Origin: Agrobacterium cucumeris
Lineage (GTDB): Bacteria; Pseudomonadota; Alphaproteobacteria; Rhizobiales; Rhizobiaceae
Direction: 5' to 3'
Length of the DNA stretch: 64,000 nucleotides
NCBI RefSeq assembly: GCF_030036535.1
Contig: NZ_CP080389.1
Location: forward strand, 62,001 to 126,000
Each line of letters opens with the position of its first letter. Within the stretch, counting starts at the first letter, position 1. The position numbers were made by a program, and so were the translations under genes. Below, piece by piece: positions 1 through 7,173 of the stretch. The notes beneath the pieces are model-generated. The model searched no databases, was not told the DNA's origin, and was given only the letters and a program-made list of their open reading frames with translations.

Positions 1-1766
1 CGCTCTACATGATGGGGGCTGTCGGTGCCTGGCTCCTTCTGAACTGGCTGGGGGTTGGGTACTGGCCGGCGTTGATCATATGTCCTGTTCTGGTGGGCAT
101 TGTCGGCATCGCGATGGAGCGTTTAGTACTGAGGCGGGTCAGTCACCTCGACCATCTCTACGGCATGCTCCTGACATTCGGTCTCGCCCTGATAGTTCAA
201 GGCGCTTTCCGGTTCTTCTTCGGTGCTTCGGGTCTTCCTTATGCGATCCCGACTTCACTGACGGGTGGCGTCAATCTCGGCTTCATCTTCCTGCCGTACT
301 ACCGAGCCTGGGTGATCGTCGCCTCCGTCATCGTCTGCTTCGCGACATGGTTCGTCATCGAGAAGACCAGCCTAGGAGCGACGCTGAGAGCCGCGACCGA
401 GAACCCGAAGCTCGTACAGGCGTTCGGGATCAACGTGCCGCTCTTGATTATGGTGGTCTACGGGGGCGGTGCTGCGCTGGCGGCATTCGCGGGTGTTCTT
501 GCCGCGCCGATCTTGCAGGTCAATCCGACGATGGGCGCGGACATACTTATCGTGATCTTCGCGGTGGTTGTCATCGGTGGTCTTGGCTCGATCAAAGGGG
601 CCATCATCGCGGGTTTCGCAGCAGGCATTCTCGAAGGGCTCACGAAGGCCTTCTACCCCGAAGCGTCCACGACAGTCGTCTTTCTACTCATGGCGCTCGT
701 TCTGCTCGTCTATCCGACCGGGCTGTTCGGGTCCAAAGCACAGGCTTCCCACACGTCGGTAGCCTTGCCATCGCTGTCTCGTGAAACGCCCCTTGTTCGT
801 TGGGCGCTCTTCGGAGCCATGGCCGCTGCGCTCATCGTGGCCCCACTCTTTGCGTATCCCGCGTTCCTCATGAAGGCGATGACTTACGGATTGTTCGCCT
901 GCGCTTTCAATTTGATGGCTGGCTACGGAAAGCTTGTCTCGTTCGGGCATGCGATGTTCCTTGGGACCGCAGGCTATGTCACGGCCTATGCCGCAAAGAT
1001 GTGGGGTCTCCCTCCCGAACTGGCGATCCTTGCTGGCACGGGTTGCGCGGCGCTGCTGGGTCTCGTCGCGGGTTGGCTTTGCACGCGTTCCAGCGGTGTC
1101 TACTTCGCGATGATCAGCCTTGCGCTTGCCCAGATGGTGTACTTTGTCGCCTTGCAGCTACCGCAGACGGGCGGCGAGGACGGGATTCAGAGTGTTCCGC
1201 GCGGTATTCTCTTCGGGCTGTTCGACCTTAGCAATCCGACGACGCTCTACGGTTTTGTGGTCGTCGTGTTCCTCGGCGGGTTCCTGTTCCTTTCGGGACT
1301 TATCCGCTCGCCGTTCGGACAGGTACTAAAGGCCATCCGCGATCACGAGCCGCGCACACAGTCACTCGGCTTCTCGACCGAGCGGTACAAACTCGCGGCG
1401 TTCGTTATCTCGGCGGCGCTATCCGGACTTGCCGGGTCGACCAAAGTCATCGTGACCCAGATCGCCAGTCTTACGGATGTGCATTGGGCGATGTCCGGCG
1501 AAGTCATCCTGATGACCTTCCTTGGTGGTGTCGGAACGCTTTACGGACCTGTCGTCGGCGCATTCATCGTCGTTGCCATGCAGAACTATCTCGCGGCCTT
1601 CGGAGCTTGGGTGACCGTGATCCATGGCGGGGTCTTCGTGGTCTGCATACTTGCCTTTCGTCGCGGCATCGTCGGCGAAATCATCTCCTGGCTATCGTCG
1701 CGCGGTCGCGTCGATACCACCAAATCCTCACCGTCCATCCAGAAGAATCTGATCCCAAGTGCGTAA
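1..1766 (+). CDS. Fused LivH-LivM branched-chain amino acid type ABC permease, 5' partial
   Basis: Inner-membrane permease of a LIV-family importer. The reading frame is already open at the window edge, so the N-terminus is missing; the first visible residues (LYMMGAVGAW) match the region just after the first LivH helices. The first roughly 240 residues are LivH-like (ERLVLRR, then GGLGSIKGAIIAG) and the rest is LivM-like (NLMAGYGKLVSFGHAMFLG, and FLGGVGTLYGPVVGAF near the end). The two permeases are thus one polypeptide instead of two subunits. It ends just before the binding-protein gene, 49 nt upstream of the chosen start, so the two are co-transcribed. The ATPases are presumably upstream, outside the window. 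Substrate is not determinable from sequence. Confidence 0.9.
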   Translation, partial: LYMMGAVGAWLLLNWLGVGYWPALIICPVLVGIVGIAMERLVLRRVSHLDHLYGMLLTFGLALIVQGAFRFFFGASGLPYAIPTSLTGGVNLGFIFLPYYRAWVIVASVIVCFATWFVIEKTSLGATLRAATENPKLVQAFGINVPLLIMVVYGGGAALAAFAGVLAAPILQVNPTMGADILIVIFAVVVIGGLGSIKGAIIAGFAAGILEGLTKAFYPEASTTVVFLLMALVLLVYPTGLFGSKAQASHTSVALPSLSRETPLVRWALFGAMAAALIVAPLFAYPAFLMKAMTYGLFACAFNLMAGYGKLVSFGHAMFLGTAGYVTAYAAKMWGLPPELAILAGTGCAALLGLVAGWLCTRSSGVYFAMISLALAQMVYFVALQLPQTGGEDGIQSVPRGILFGLFDLSNPTTLYGFVVVVFLGGFLFLSGLIRSPFGQVLKAIRDHEPRTQSLGFSTERYKLAAFVISAALSGLAGSTKVIVTQIASLTDVHWAMSGEVILMTFLGGVGTLYGPVVGAFIVVAMQNYLAAFGAWVTVIHGGVFVVCILAFRRGIVGEIISWLSSRGRVDTTKSSPSIQKNLIPSA

Positions 1767-1815
1767 GCATGAGAGATCGAGGGCAAAGCGCATCATCAAG
1801 CAAAGGGAACAGCAG

Positions 1816-3054
1816 ATGAGAAGAATGAATCATCTAAAAGGGACGAGCCGCATTCTGGCAGCACTTGCTATTGGCGTGTCCTGGGCGGCGTCTCCGGCCC
1901 AGGCCCAGTCGGTAAGCGATGACGTCGTGAAGATCGGCGTGCTTACGGATATGTCTGGCGTTTACTCGGATATGAACGGGCAGGGGTCGGTAGTCGCCGC
2001 CCAGCTCGCAATTGAAGACTTCGGCAAGACCGTTCTGGACAAGCCGATCGAGCTCATCAGCGCCGACCATCAGCAGAAGGCGGACGTCGGTACGAGCATC
2101 GCGCATCGTTGGATCGACAACGAACAGGTCGACACCCTGGTCGACCTAACCAACAGCGCTATTGCCCTGGCAGTCCAGGATATCGCTCGCGAAGCAAACC
2201 GGATCGCGATCTTCACCTCCCCAGGGACCACGGACCTTACCGGGGCGAAATGTTCGCCAACGGGGTTCCACTGGGTCTATGATAATTACTCGAATGGTGT
2301 TGGCCCAGTGAAGGCCTTGATCGCTCAAGGCAAGAAGTCCTGGTACTTCATCGTATCCGACTTCGCGTTCGGTCATTCTCTGGAAGCGATCGCGAAGAAG
2401 ACAGTGGAAGCCAATGGTGCAACGATCGCAGGCTCGGTGCGGCATCCACTCAACGCACCTGACTTCAGCGCATTCCTGCTGCCAGCCCAGGCATCCGGCG
2501 CGGAAGCCATTCTCGTGGCGGGCTCAGGGCGCGACCTCTCCACCCTTGTAAAGCAGGCGAACGAGTTCGGTATCGTCGCAGGCGGACAGACAATCACAGC
2601 TCCCGTCATGTTCCTAAGCGACATCCACGCTATGGGCCTCGAGCAGGCTCAAGGCATTTCGTTTATCGATGGCTTCTATTGGGACCGCACAGACGACACC
2701 CGGGCTTTCGCCAAGCGTTTCGCCGAGCGCCATGGCGGTGCTATGCCGACGAGCATCCAGGCTGGCGTCTATTCCAGCGTGGCCCACTACCTCAAAGCGG
2801 TAAAGGCCGCTGGCACCGACGAGGCGAAGGCCGTCGCCGCCAAGATGCGTGAGCTCCCCGTGGATGACTTCTTCGCACAAGGCGGGAAAATTCGGGAGGA
2901 CGGTCGAATGGTTCACGACATGTACCTCGTGAAGGTCAAATCCCCCTCGGAATCCAAGTACCCATGGGACTACGAGGAAATCGTCGCCACCATCAAGGGA
3001 GATGATATCTTCCTGCCGTTATCGGAGAGCACGTGCACGCTCGTAAAAAAATAA
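1816..3054 (+). CDS. LIV-type ABC transporter periplasmic substrate-binding protein
   Basis: Type I periplasmic binding protein (Peripla_BP_6 family) of the LIV importer encoded just upstream. I chose the ATG at 1816 because AGGGA lies a few bases before it and because it gives a clean signal peptide: basic start, hydrophobic stretch LAALAIGVSWAAS, predicted cleavage after AQA near residue 30. A longer frame from GTG 1759 overlaps the permease gene and would bury the signal. The mature start (VKIGVLTDMSGVYSD) is the classic first strand of this fold. Members of this subgroup bind amino acids, aromatic acids or amides; the ligand here is unknown. A hairpin follows the stop codon. Confidence 0.9.
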   Translation: MRRMNHLKGTSRILAALAIGVSWAASPAQAQSVSDDVVKIGVLTDMSGVYSDMNGQGSVVAAQLAIEDFGKTVLDKPIELISADHQQKADVGTSIAHRWIDNEQVDTLVDLTNSAIALAVQDIAREANRIAIFTSPGTTDLTGAKCSPTGFHWVYDNYSNGVGPVKALIAQGKKSWYFIVSDFAFGHSLEAIAKKTVEANGATIAGSVRHPLNAPDFSAFLLPAQASGAEAILVAGSGRDLSTLVKQANEFGIVAGGQTITAPVMFLSDIHAMGLEQAQGISFIDGFYWDRTDDTRAFAKRFAERHGGAMPTSIQAGVYSSVAHYLKAVKAAGTDEAKAVAAKMRELPVDDFFAQGGKIREDGRMVHDMYLVKVKSPSESKYPWDYEEIVATIKGDDIFLPLSESTCTLVKK

Positions 3055-3062
3055 GGAGATAG

Positions 3063-3089
3063 GGAAGAGGCGCGATCTGCGCCTCTTCC
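3063..3089 (+). terminator. Stem-loop after the LIV binding-protein gene
   Basis: Perfect 11-bp stem (arms GGAAGAGGCGC and its complement) with the 5-nt loop GATCT, starting 9 nt after the binding-protein stop codon. There is no run of T after it, so it may be a weak terminator or an mRNA-stabilising hairpin. Confidence 0.6.
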
Positions 3090-3203
3090 TGCTACATCAA
3101 AATCGTCATCCGAATGCCCTTGCGCCCCTATCGGGTTGCATCGCATAAAGTCCGCACTTCGGAGCTTCGCTACGACCATCTGTCGTGACGAACAGGGGCC
3201 TCA

Positions 3204-3881
3204 ATGAAAGTCCAAGATACAAACCTTAGAGAACAGGTCTTCAGCCAGATCAGGGGCGAAATCATCGCCGGTCACGCACCGCCTGGAAGCATGTACTCGG
3301 TTCCTACAATCGCCGAAAGTTTCGGGACTTCGTCAACGCCTGTTAGGGAGGCCCTCCTCGAACTCGTCCGTCTAGGACTTCTCGAGCCTCACAAGAACCG
3401 CGGCTTTCGTGTGACCTCCCCGTCGGTGGAGGAGACCCGGAATATTTTCGACATGCGAGAAGTGCTGGAGGTCCATGCGGCGATCAAGGTCGCGAAGATG
3501 CCGAAGAAGAACCTCGGCAAACTCGAGCGGTTCGCCGATCAGATTGCCGCGGCCGTAGAGACAAAGAGCTTCAGGGCCTATCTCATGGCCGACCGTGAGT
3601 TCCACCACGTGCTGACGTCGACGGCGGGCAATCCCATACTCACGGATACGGTCTTCTCGCTACGTGACCGGATGCGATTTTACGGCGATATCTCCGAAGA
3701 GGGTTTCGAGCGCCAGAAGGCGTCCGTTCCGGAGCACTACCGTATCGTTGAGCTCGTAAACTCAGGCGATGCCGAAGAGCTGTCTGTTTTGCTCAAGTCT
3801 CACATTCGGTCATGGGAGCCACTGTTCATGAAAGCCGTCAAGGAGAAGCCGAGGGCTGCCTTCTCCATTGGCAAATCTTGA
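3204..3881 (+). CDS. GntR-family transcriptional regulator (FCD/FadR subgroup)
   Basis: A 225-residue DNA-binding regulator. Residues about 8-75 form the winged helix-turn-helix (ESFGTSSTPVREALLELVRLGLLEPHKNRGFRV), and the remainder is the helical FCD effector domain with metal/acid-binding histidines (ADREFHHVL, then H near EHYRIVELVNSGD). It lies downstream of the LIV importer on the same strand and probably controls it in response to the imported compound or a metabolite. The last codons run into an IS3 transposase remnant: the transposase-like frame opens at 3868, 13 bases before the GntR stop. The C-terminal residues may therefore have been replaced, but the domain looks essentially full length. 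Confidence 0.88.
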   Translation: MKVQDTNLREQVFSQIRGEIIAGHAPPGSMYSVPTIAESFGTSSTPVREALLELVRLGLLEPHKNRGFRVTSPSVEETRNIFDMREVLEVHAAIKVAKMPKKNLGKLERFADQIAAAVETKSFRAYLMADREFHHVLTSTAGNPILTDTVFSLRDRMRFYGDISEEGFERQKASVPEHYRIVELVNSGDAEELSVLLKSHIRSWEPLFMKAVKEKPRAAFSIGKS

Positions 3882-4384
3882 GGGCAAGCGGCCGGATCAG
3901 GTCTGGTGTGCGGATGTGACCTATATCCCGATGCCGCGCGGCTTCCTCTACCTGGTCGCCATCATGAACTGGTTCAGCCGCAAGGTGCTGGCCTGGCGGC
4001 TATCGAACACGATGGATGCCGACTTTTGCGTCGCCGCTCTTGAAGAGGCGATCGCCTGCCACGGCAAGCCCGACATCTCAATACCGTCCAGGGATGCCAG
4101 TTCACCAGCTTCGCCTTCACGACGCGCTGAAGGACGCCGGCATTCGCATCTCCATGGACGGACGCGGGCGCTGGATGGACAACGTCTTCATCGAGCGGCT
4201 GTGGCGCAGCCTCAAATACGAGTGCGTCTTCCCCAACGCATTCGAGACGGGAAGCGAAGCCCGCAGCGGCATCGGTTCCTGGATCGACTATTACAACCGG
4301 CGACGCCCGCACTCGACCTTCGGCGGCAAGACGCCCGACGAGGTCTATGCTATGGCGGAAATGACGGAGAAACTGGCGGCGTAA
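3868..4384 (+). pseudogene. IS3-family transposase (OrfB) 3' remnant with frameshift
   Basis: The C-terminal integrase core of an IS3-type OrfB. The first frame reads NLEGKRPDQVWCADVTYIP and then LYLVAIMNWFSRKVLAWRL, containing the first catalytic Asp. Near 4078 the frame is lost where an xNTDQGxQFTS motif with the second Asp should be. Homology resumes in another frame at about 4090 with ISMDGRGRWMDNVFIERLW (catalytic Glu) and ends with YYNRRRPHSTFGGKTPDEV. There is no OrfA and no N-terminal half of OrfB, so the element is dead. Its 5' break coincides with the end of the GntR gene. The probable IS right end lies between 4385 and 4440. Confidence 0.85.
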
Positions 4385-4598
4385 AAACGTAACCCGATCC
4401 ACCTTAGCCAAGCCGCCAAACTGTCTCACCAAGCGGGACCACCTCTCCTTTCATTGGTAACGCCACAAGCAAAACTAATGAGCGCGGACTGCCATACTGC
4501 GCACGATGACCAATTATCTGAAAACAATTAGCGACGTTTCGAGTCCTTTCAGCTGCAAAAAGAAGAAAATTGTTTGCGCGTCCGGCCATCACCCCTTT

Positions 4599-5381
4599 TC
4601 AGAGCATGCGAGCAGTTATGATCCACGCGTAGGAGTCGAAGAGTACTCCCTCGGGGGTAACATGCGCCTCAAGCAAATCACCCAATTGTTTCAATGCCCT
4701 GTCACGCTGCTCGGCGGCGTGGGTCATGTCCTCCTTTGCCAGATAGAGATCGATGAGTGCTTCAGAGGCCGCATCGATATCCACGCCATAGAAAACGGAT
4801 TCTCGCACCTCGGCAAAATTGATCGAACCGAAGCCTGCATCCCTGAGGACTTCCGTTACAATGGCGGGATCGCTCATTGAAAATGCTGCGGGAGCATCGG
4901 GGGAAACTGCGATCAGGGGTGCCATAGCCCGTCTGATGGACCGGGCCCAATCATTGCGCTCCTGGCTCTGCCACACCATCCATGCAAGGCGCGCGCCTGG
5001 ACGCATCGCGCGGGCTATATTGGCACACGCGGCTGCCGGATCGGCAAAGAACATGGTACCAAACCGACTGATGCATAGGTCAAAGCTCGCTGGCGGAAAT
5101 GGGTGATGCTGGGCATCGCCATGCTCGAATGTAACATTCCGCAGTCCCGCTTCGCTGGCACGTCGTCGCGCGATCTCAAGCATCTTCCGCGACGTATCCA
5201 CGCCGACCGCATGGCCATTCACCGCGACGCGGGCGGCCTCACGCGTCGTTTGTCCTGCCCCGCAGCCGATATCGAGCACGCGATCTCGTGTGCCAACGCC
5301 GGCGGCCGCGCGCAGGTGCTGATTGTGCCGTTGTAATTCGGCGTCATAGAAGTCGGCGCGATTCAAGGTCTTTGCTCTCAC
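4599..5381 (-). CDS. Class I SAM-dependent methyltransferase
   Basis: A 260-residue Rossmann-fold methyltransferase of the UbiE/Methyltransf_11 type. Motif I is VLDIGCGAGQTTRE near residues 35-48, followed by GVDTSRKMLEIARRRA (acidic loop) and HGDAQHHPFPPASFDLCISRFGTMFF. The start is GTG in a GTGA overlap with the stop of the upstream hydrolase, which implies translational coupling. It is the last gene of a three-gene operon (GST, hydrolase, methyltransferase). The acceptor substrate cannot be read from the sequence; small-molecule methylation is likely. Confidence 0.88.
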   Translation of the reverse strand: MRAKTLNRADFYDAELQRHNQHLRAAAGVGTRDRVLDIGCGAGQTTREAARVAVNGHAVGVDTSRKMLEIARRRASEAGLRNVTFEHGDAQHHPFPPASFDLCISRFGTMFFADPAAACANIARAMRPGARLAWMVWQSQERNDWARSIRRAMAPLIAVSPDAPAAFSMSDPAIVTEVLRDAGFGSINFAEVRESVFYGVDIDAASEALIDLYLAKEDMTHAAEQRDRALKQLGDLLEAHVTPEGVLFDSYAWIITARML

Positions 5382-6244
5382 TGCTTGTCACTGTCATTTG
5401 GCGGCATTCCGACATGTTCGTTGATGGCGGAAACGATTTTGTCCCAGTCACCGGGATGAAGTTCATGGCCCCCACTTTCGATTTTCACAAACCTGGCACC
5501 AGCCACGGCTCGTGCGAGAGTCTCGCCATGCGCTATCGGGAAAACCGGATCGGCCGTGCCGTGAATGACGAGAAGCGGCACGTTCATCTCGGCCAGCCGC
5601 CCCCGCCATGTCGCGCCGACGTCGAAAAGGACGCTGTGGTTGGTGGCACTCAGATAGCCTCCAGAGCGGTCGAAATCTCGTTCGAGAAAAGCGCGGGTGC
5701 CTGCTGCGTCGAACTGGTGTGCCGTCCCTGCCGTCAGGCGCGCATCCTCGACCAGGTAGGCGACTGCATCCGCTCGGTCCGACCAGTTTGCCTCCACGGA
5801 CATATGTTCCATCCAGGCCGGGCCGCTAGCTGGAAGGCCGGACGTGTCGACGCCGACCGGCGAGGTGCTGATCGTCGTCAGCGACAGCACGCGCTCTGGA
5901 TTCCTCAATGCGGCCACCTGGCCGACCATGCCGCCGAGGGAGAAGCCGACGATATGAGCGCTTGAAGTCCCGTAGCCGTCGAGCACGCGGAAGACGTCGC
6001 CGACAGCATCGTCGAAGGTGTAGCCGGGCCTACCGGGTGGATATTTTGTCGAAAGGCCGGTGTCGCGCTGGTCATAGCGGATGATAAAGCGACCTCGCCC
6101 AGCCAGGCGCTCGCAGAATCCCTCGGGCCACCACAGCATCGACGCCATTCCGCCCATGATGAGAACGAGCGGTGGGTCGTTTGCATCGCCAAAGCTCTGC
6201 GTCGCGAGTTCGACCCCGTCAGTGCGGATCATCAGTCCACTCAT
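5378..6244 (-). CDS. Alpha/beta hydrolase
   Basis: A 288-residue alpha/beta-hydrolase. The start at 6244 is supported by GGGAGGGA immediately upstream and by an ATGA overlap with the GST stop; a longer frame to 6598 is only an overlap with the GST gene. The oxyanion region is LIMGGMASMLWW, the nucleophile elbow is GFSLGGMVG with Ser about 102, the acid is in HGTADPVFP, and the base is His in SGGHELHPGDW. The family resembles the aclacinomycin methylesterase/haloalkane-type esterases. It is the middle gene of the operon and could process an ester made or used by the adjacent methyltransferase, which is inference. Confidence 0.88.
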   Translation of the reverse strand: MSGLMIRTDGVELATQSFGDANDPPLVLIMGGMASMLWWPEGFCERLAGRGRFIIRYDQRDTGLSTKYPPGRPGYTFDDAVGDVFRVLDGYGTSSAHIVGFSLGGMVGQVAALRNPERVLSLTTISTSPVGVDTSGLPASGPAWMEHMSVEANWSDRADAVAYLVEDARLTAGTAHQFDAAGTRAFLERDFDRSGGYLSATNHSVLFDVGATWRGRLAEMNVPLLVIHGTADPVFPIAHGETLARAVAGARFVKIESGGHELHPGDWDKIVSAINEHVGMPPNDSDKQ

Positions 6245-6822
6245 GCGAGTCCCTCCCGGTGCAGCGCGGCTTGCACGGAAGGCCGCTGCATGATTCGTGC
6301 GATGTAGCCTTCGAAGGGTTCCGGCAGGGAGAACCCGAGGTGAGTCGCGCCCCAGGCAAGTTGGAAGAGATAGGCGTCCGCGACTGTGAAGATCTCTCCG
6401 AACAGATAGCCCCGTTCCAGTCGACCCGCGACGAAGCCGAACCAGTGTACTATTTGCAGGCCGGTCGGCTCCCTGACTTCCTCTGGAAGGGAGAGGTAGG
6501 TGGGAAAGCGCTTGTGAATCTCGGTCGCGATAAAGCTCAGCATCTCGAGCAGGCGATAGCGGCTGAGATGGCCTTGCGGTGCCAGCTTTGGTTCGCAATC
6601 GGCGACCCAGGCCAGGATCGCGACGTTTTCGGTCAGCATCTCACCATCGTCAAACATAAGAGCGGGCACATAGCCCGTTGGATTGATGTCCGTGTATAAA
6701 CCGCCGCTTTCAATCTGCCTGGTCTCGAGGTCGACCTTGACCAGGTCGAACTGAAGTCCTGCCTCCAGCATCGCGATGTGGTCCGCTAGGCTTGTGAACC
6801 CGGGCGCCGAGTAGAGTTTCAT
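6241..6822 (-). CDS. Glutathione S-transferase family protein
   Basis: A 193-residue cytosolic GST. The ATG at 6822 follows AAGGAAGGA and begins the thioredoxin-like domain directly (MKLYSAPGFTSLADHIAML). The glutathione-binding motif is present as NPTGYVPAL (cis-Pro) and MLTENVAIL. The C-terminal helical domain is complete (FTVADAYLFQLAWG). Upstream codons to 7044 are not protein-like. It is the first gene of the operon, overlapping the hydrolase by 4 nt, and is transcribed divergently from the LAL regulator at 7174. A role in conjugation or dehalogenation of a xenobiotic or endogenous electrophile is possible; the substrate is unknown. Confidence 0.88.
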   Translation of the reverse strand: MKLYSAPGFTSLADHIAMLEAGLQFDLVKVDLETRQIESGGLYTDINPTGYVPALMFDDGEMLTENVAILAWVADCEPKLAPQGHLSRYRLLEMLSFIATEIHKRFPTYLSLPEEVREPTGLQIVHWFGFVAGRLERGYLFGEIFTVADAYLFQLAWGATHLGFSLPEPFEGYIARIMQRPSVQAALHREGLA

Positions 6823-7173
6823 CCAATTGATCCTTCCTTTGCTTGTTATGTGCGTTTCTGAGAAGAGGTAGGTCAGGCCATGCGGCCGGTCGATGCCCGT
6901 GGACGTCCCCTTTGTGCCCCATACTGTGGCTAAGGCATGGGGTGCCGCATCAGGCATATTGAGTAGGCCGATTAGAAATGCATGTTGGGAGCAGAGTAAT
7001 CCGACGGATCGACCGCGCATTTCGCCGGAGACGCTCAGCTTCAACCGCGGCCCTGGCTTCCAGGCACCGCCGGTGCGCTCCCGTCAGTCGGACAGTCGTC
7101 TGCTGATCGCGCGCATTGGGACAACTGTGACTTCTTCTTTGCTGATTACGAGTTCACGTTAGCGGAGTATTTT
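6823..7173. promoter_or_regulatory. Divergent intergenic region between GST operon and LAL regulator
   Basis: 351 bp with no convincing gene. It must contain the promoters of both the GST operon (minus) and the regulator (plus). I see no strong palindrome or sigma-54 element. GCGGAG at 7161-7166 precedes the GTG start of the regulator. Confidence 0.5.

Noticed and set aside
5378..6598. 406-residue version of the alpha/beta hydrolase with a long N-terminus
   Set aside because: The extra 118 residues are the GST gene read in another frame; the start at 6244 has a strong ribosome-binding site.
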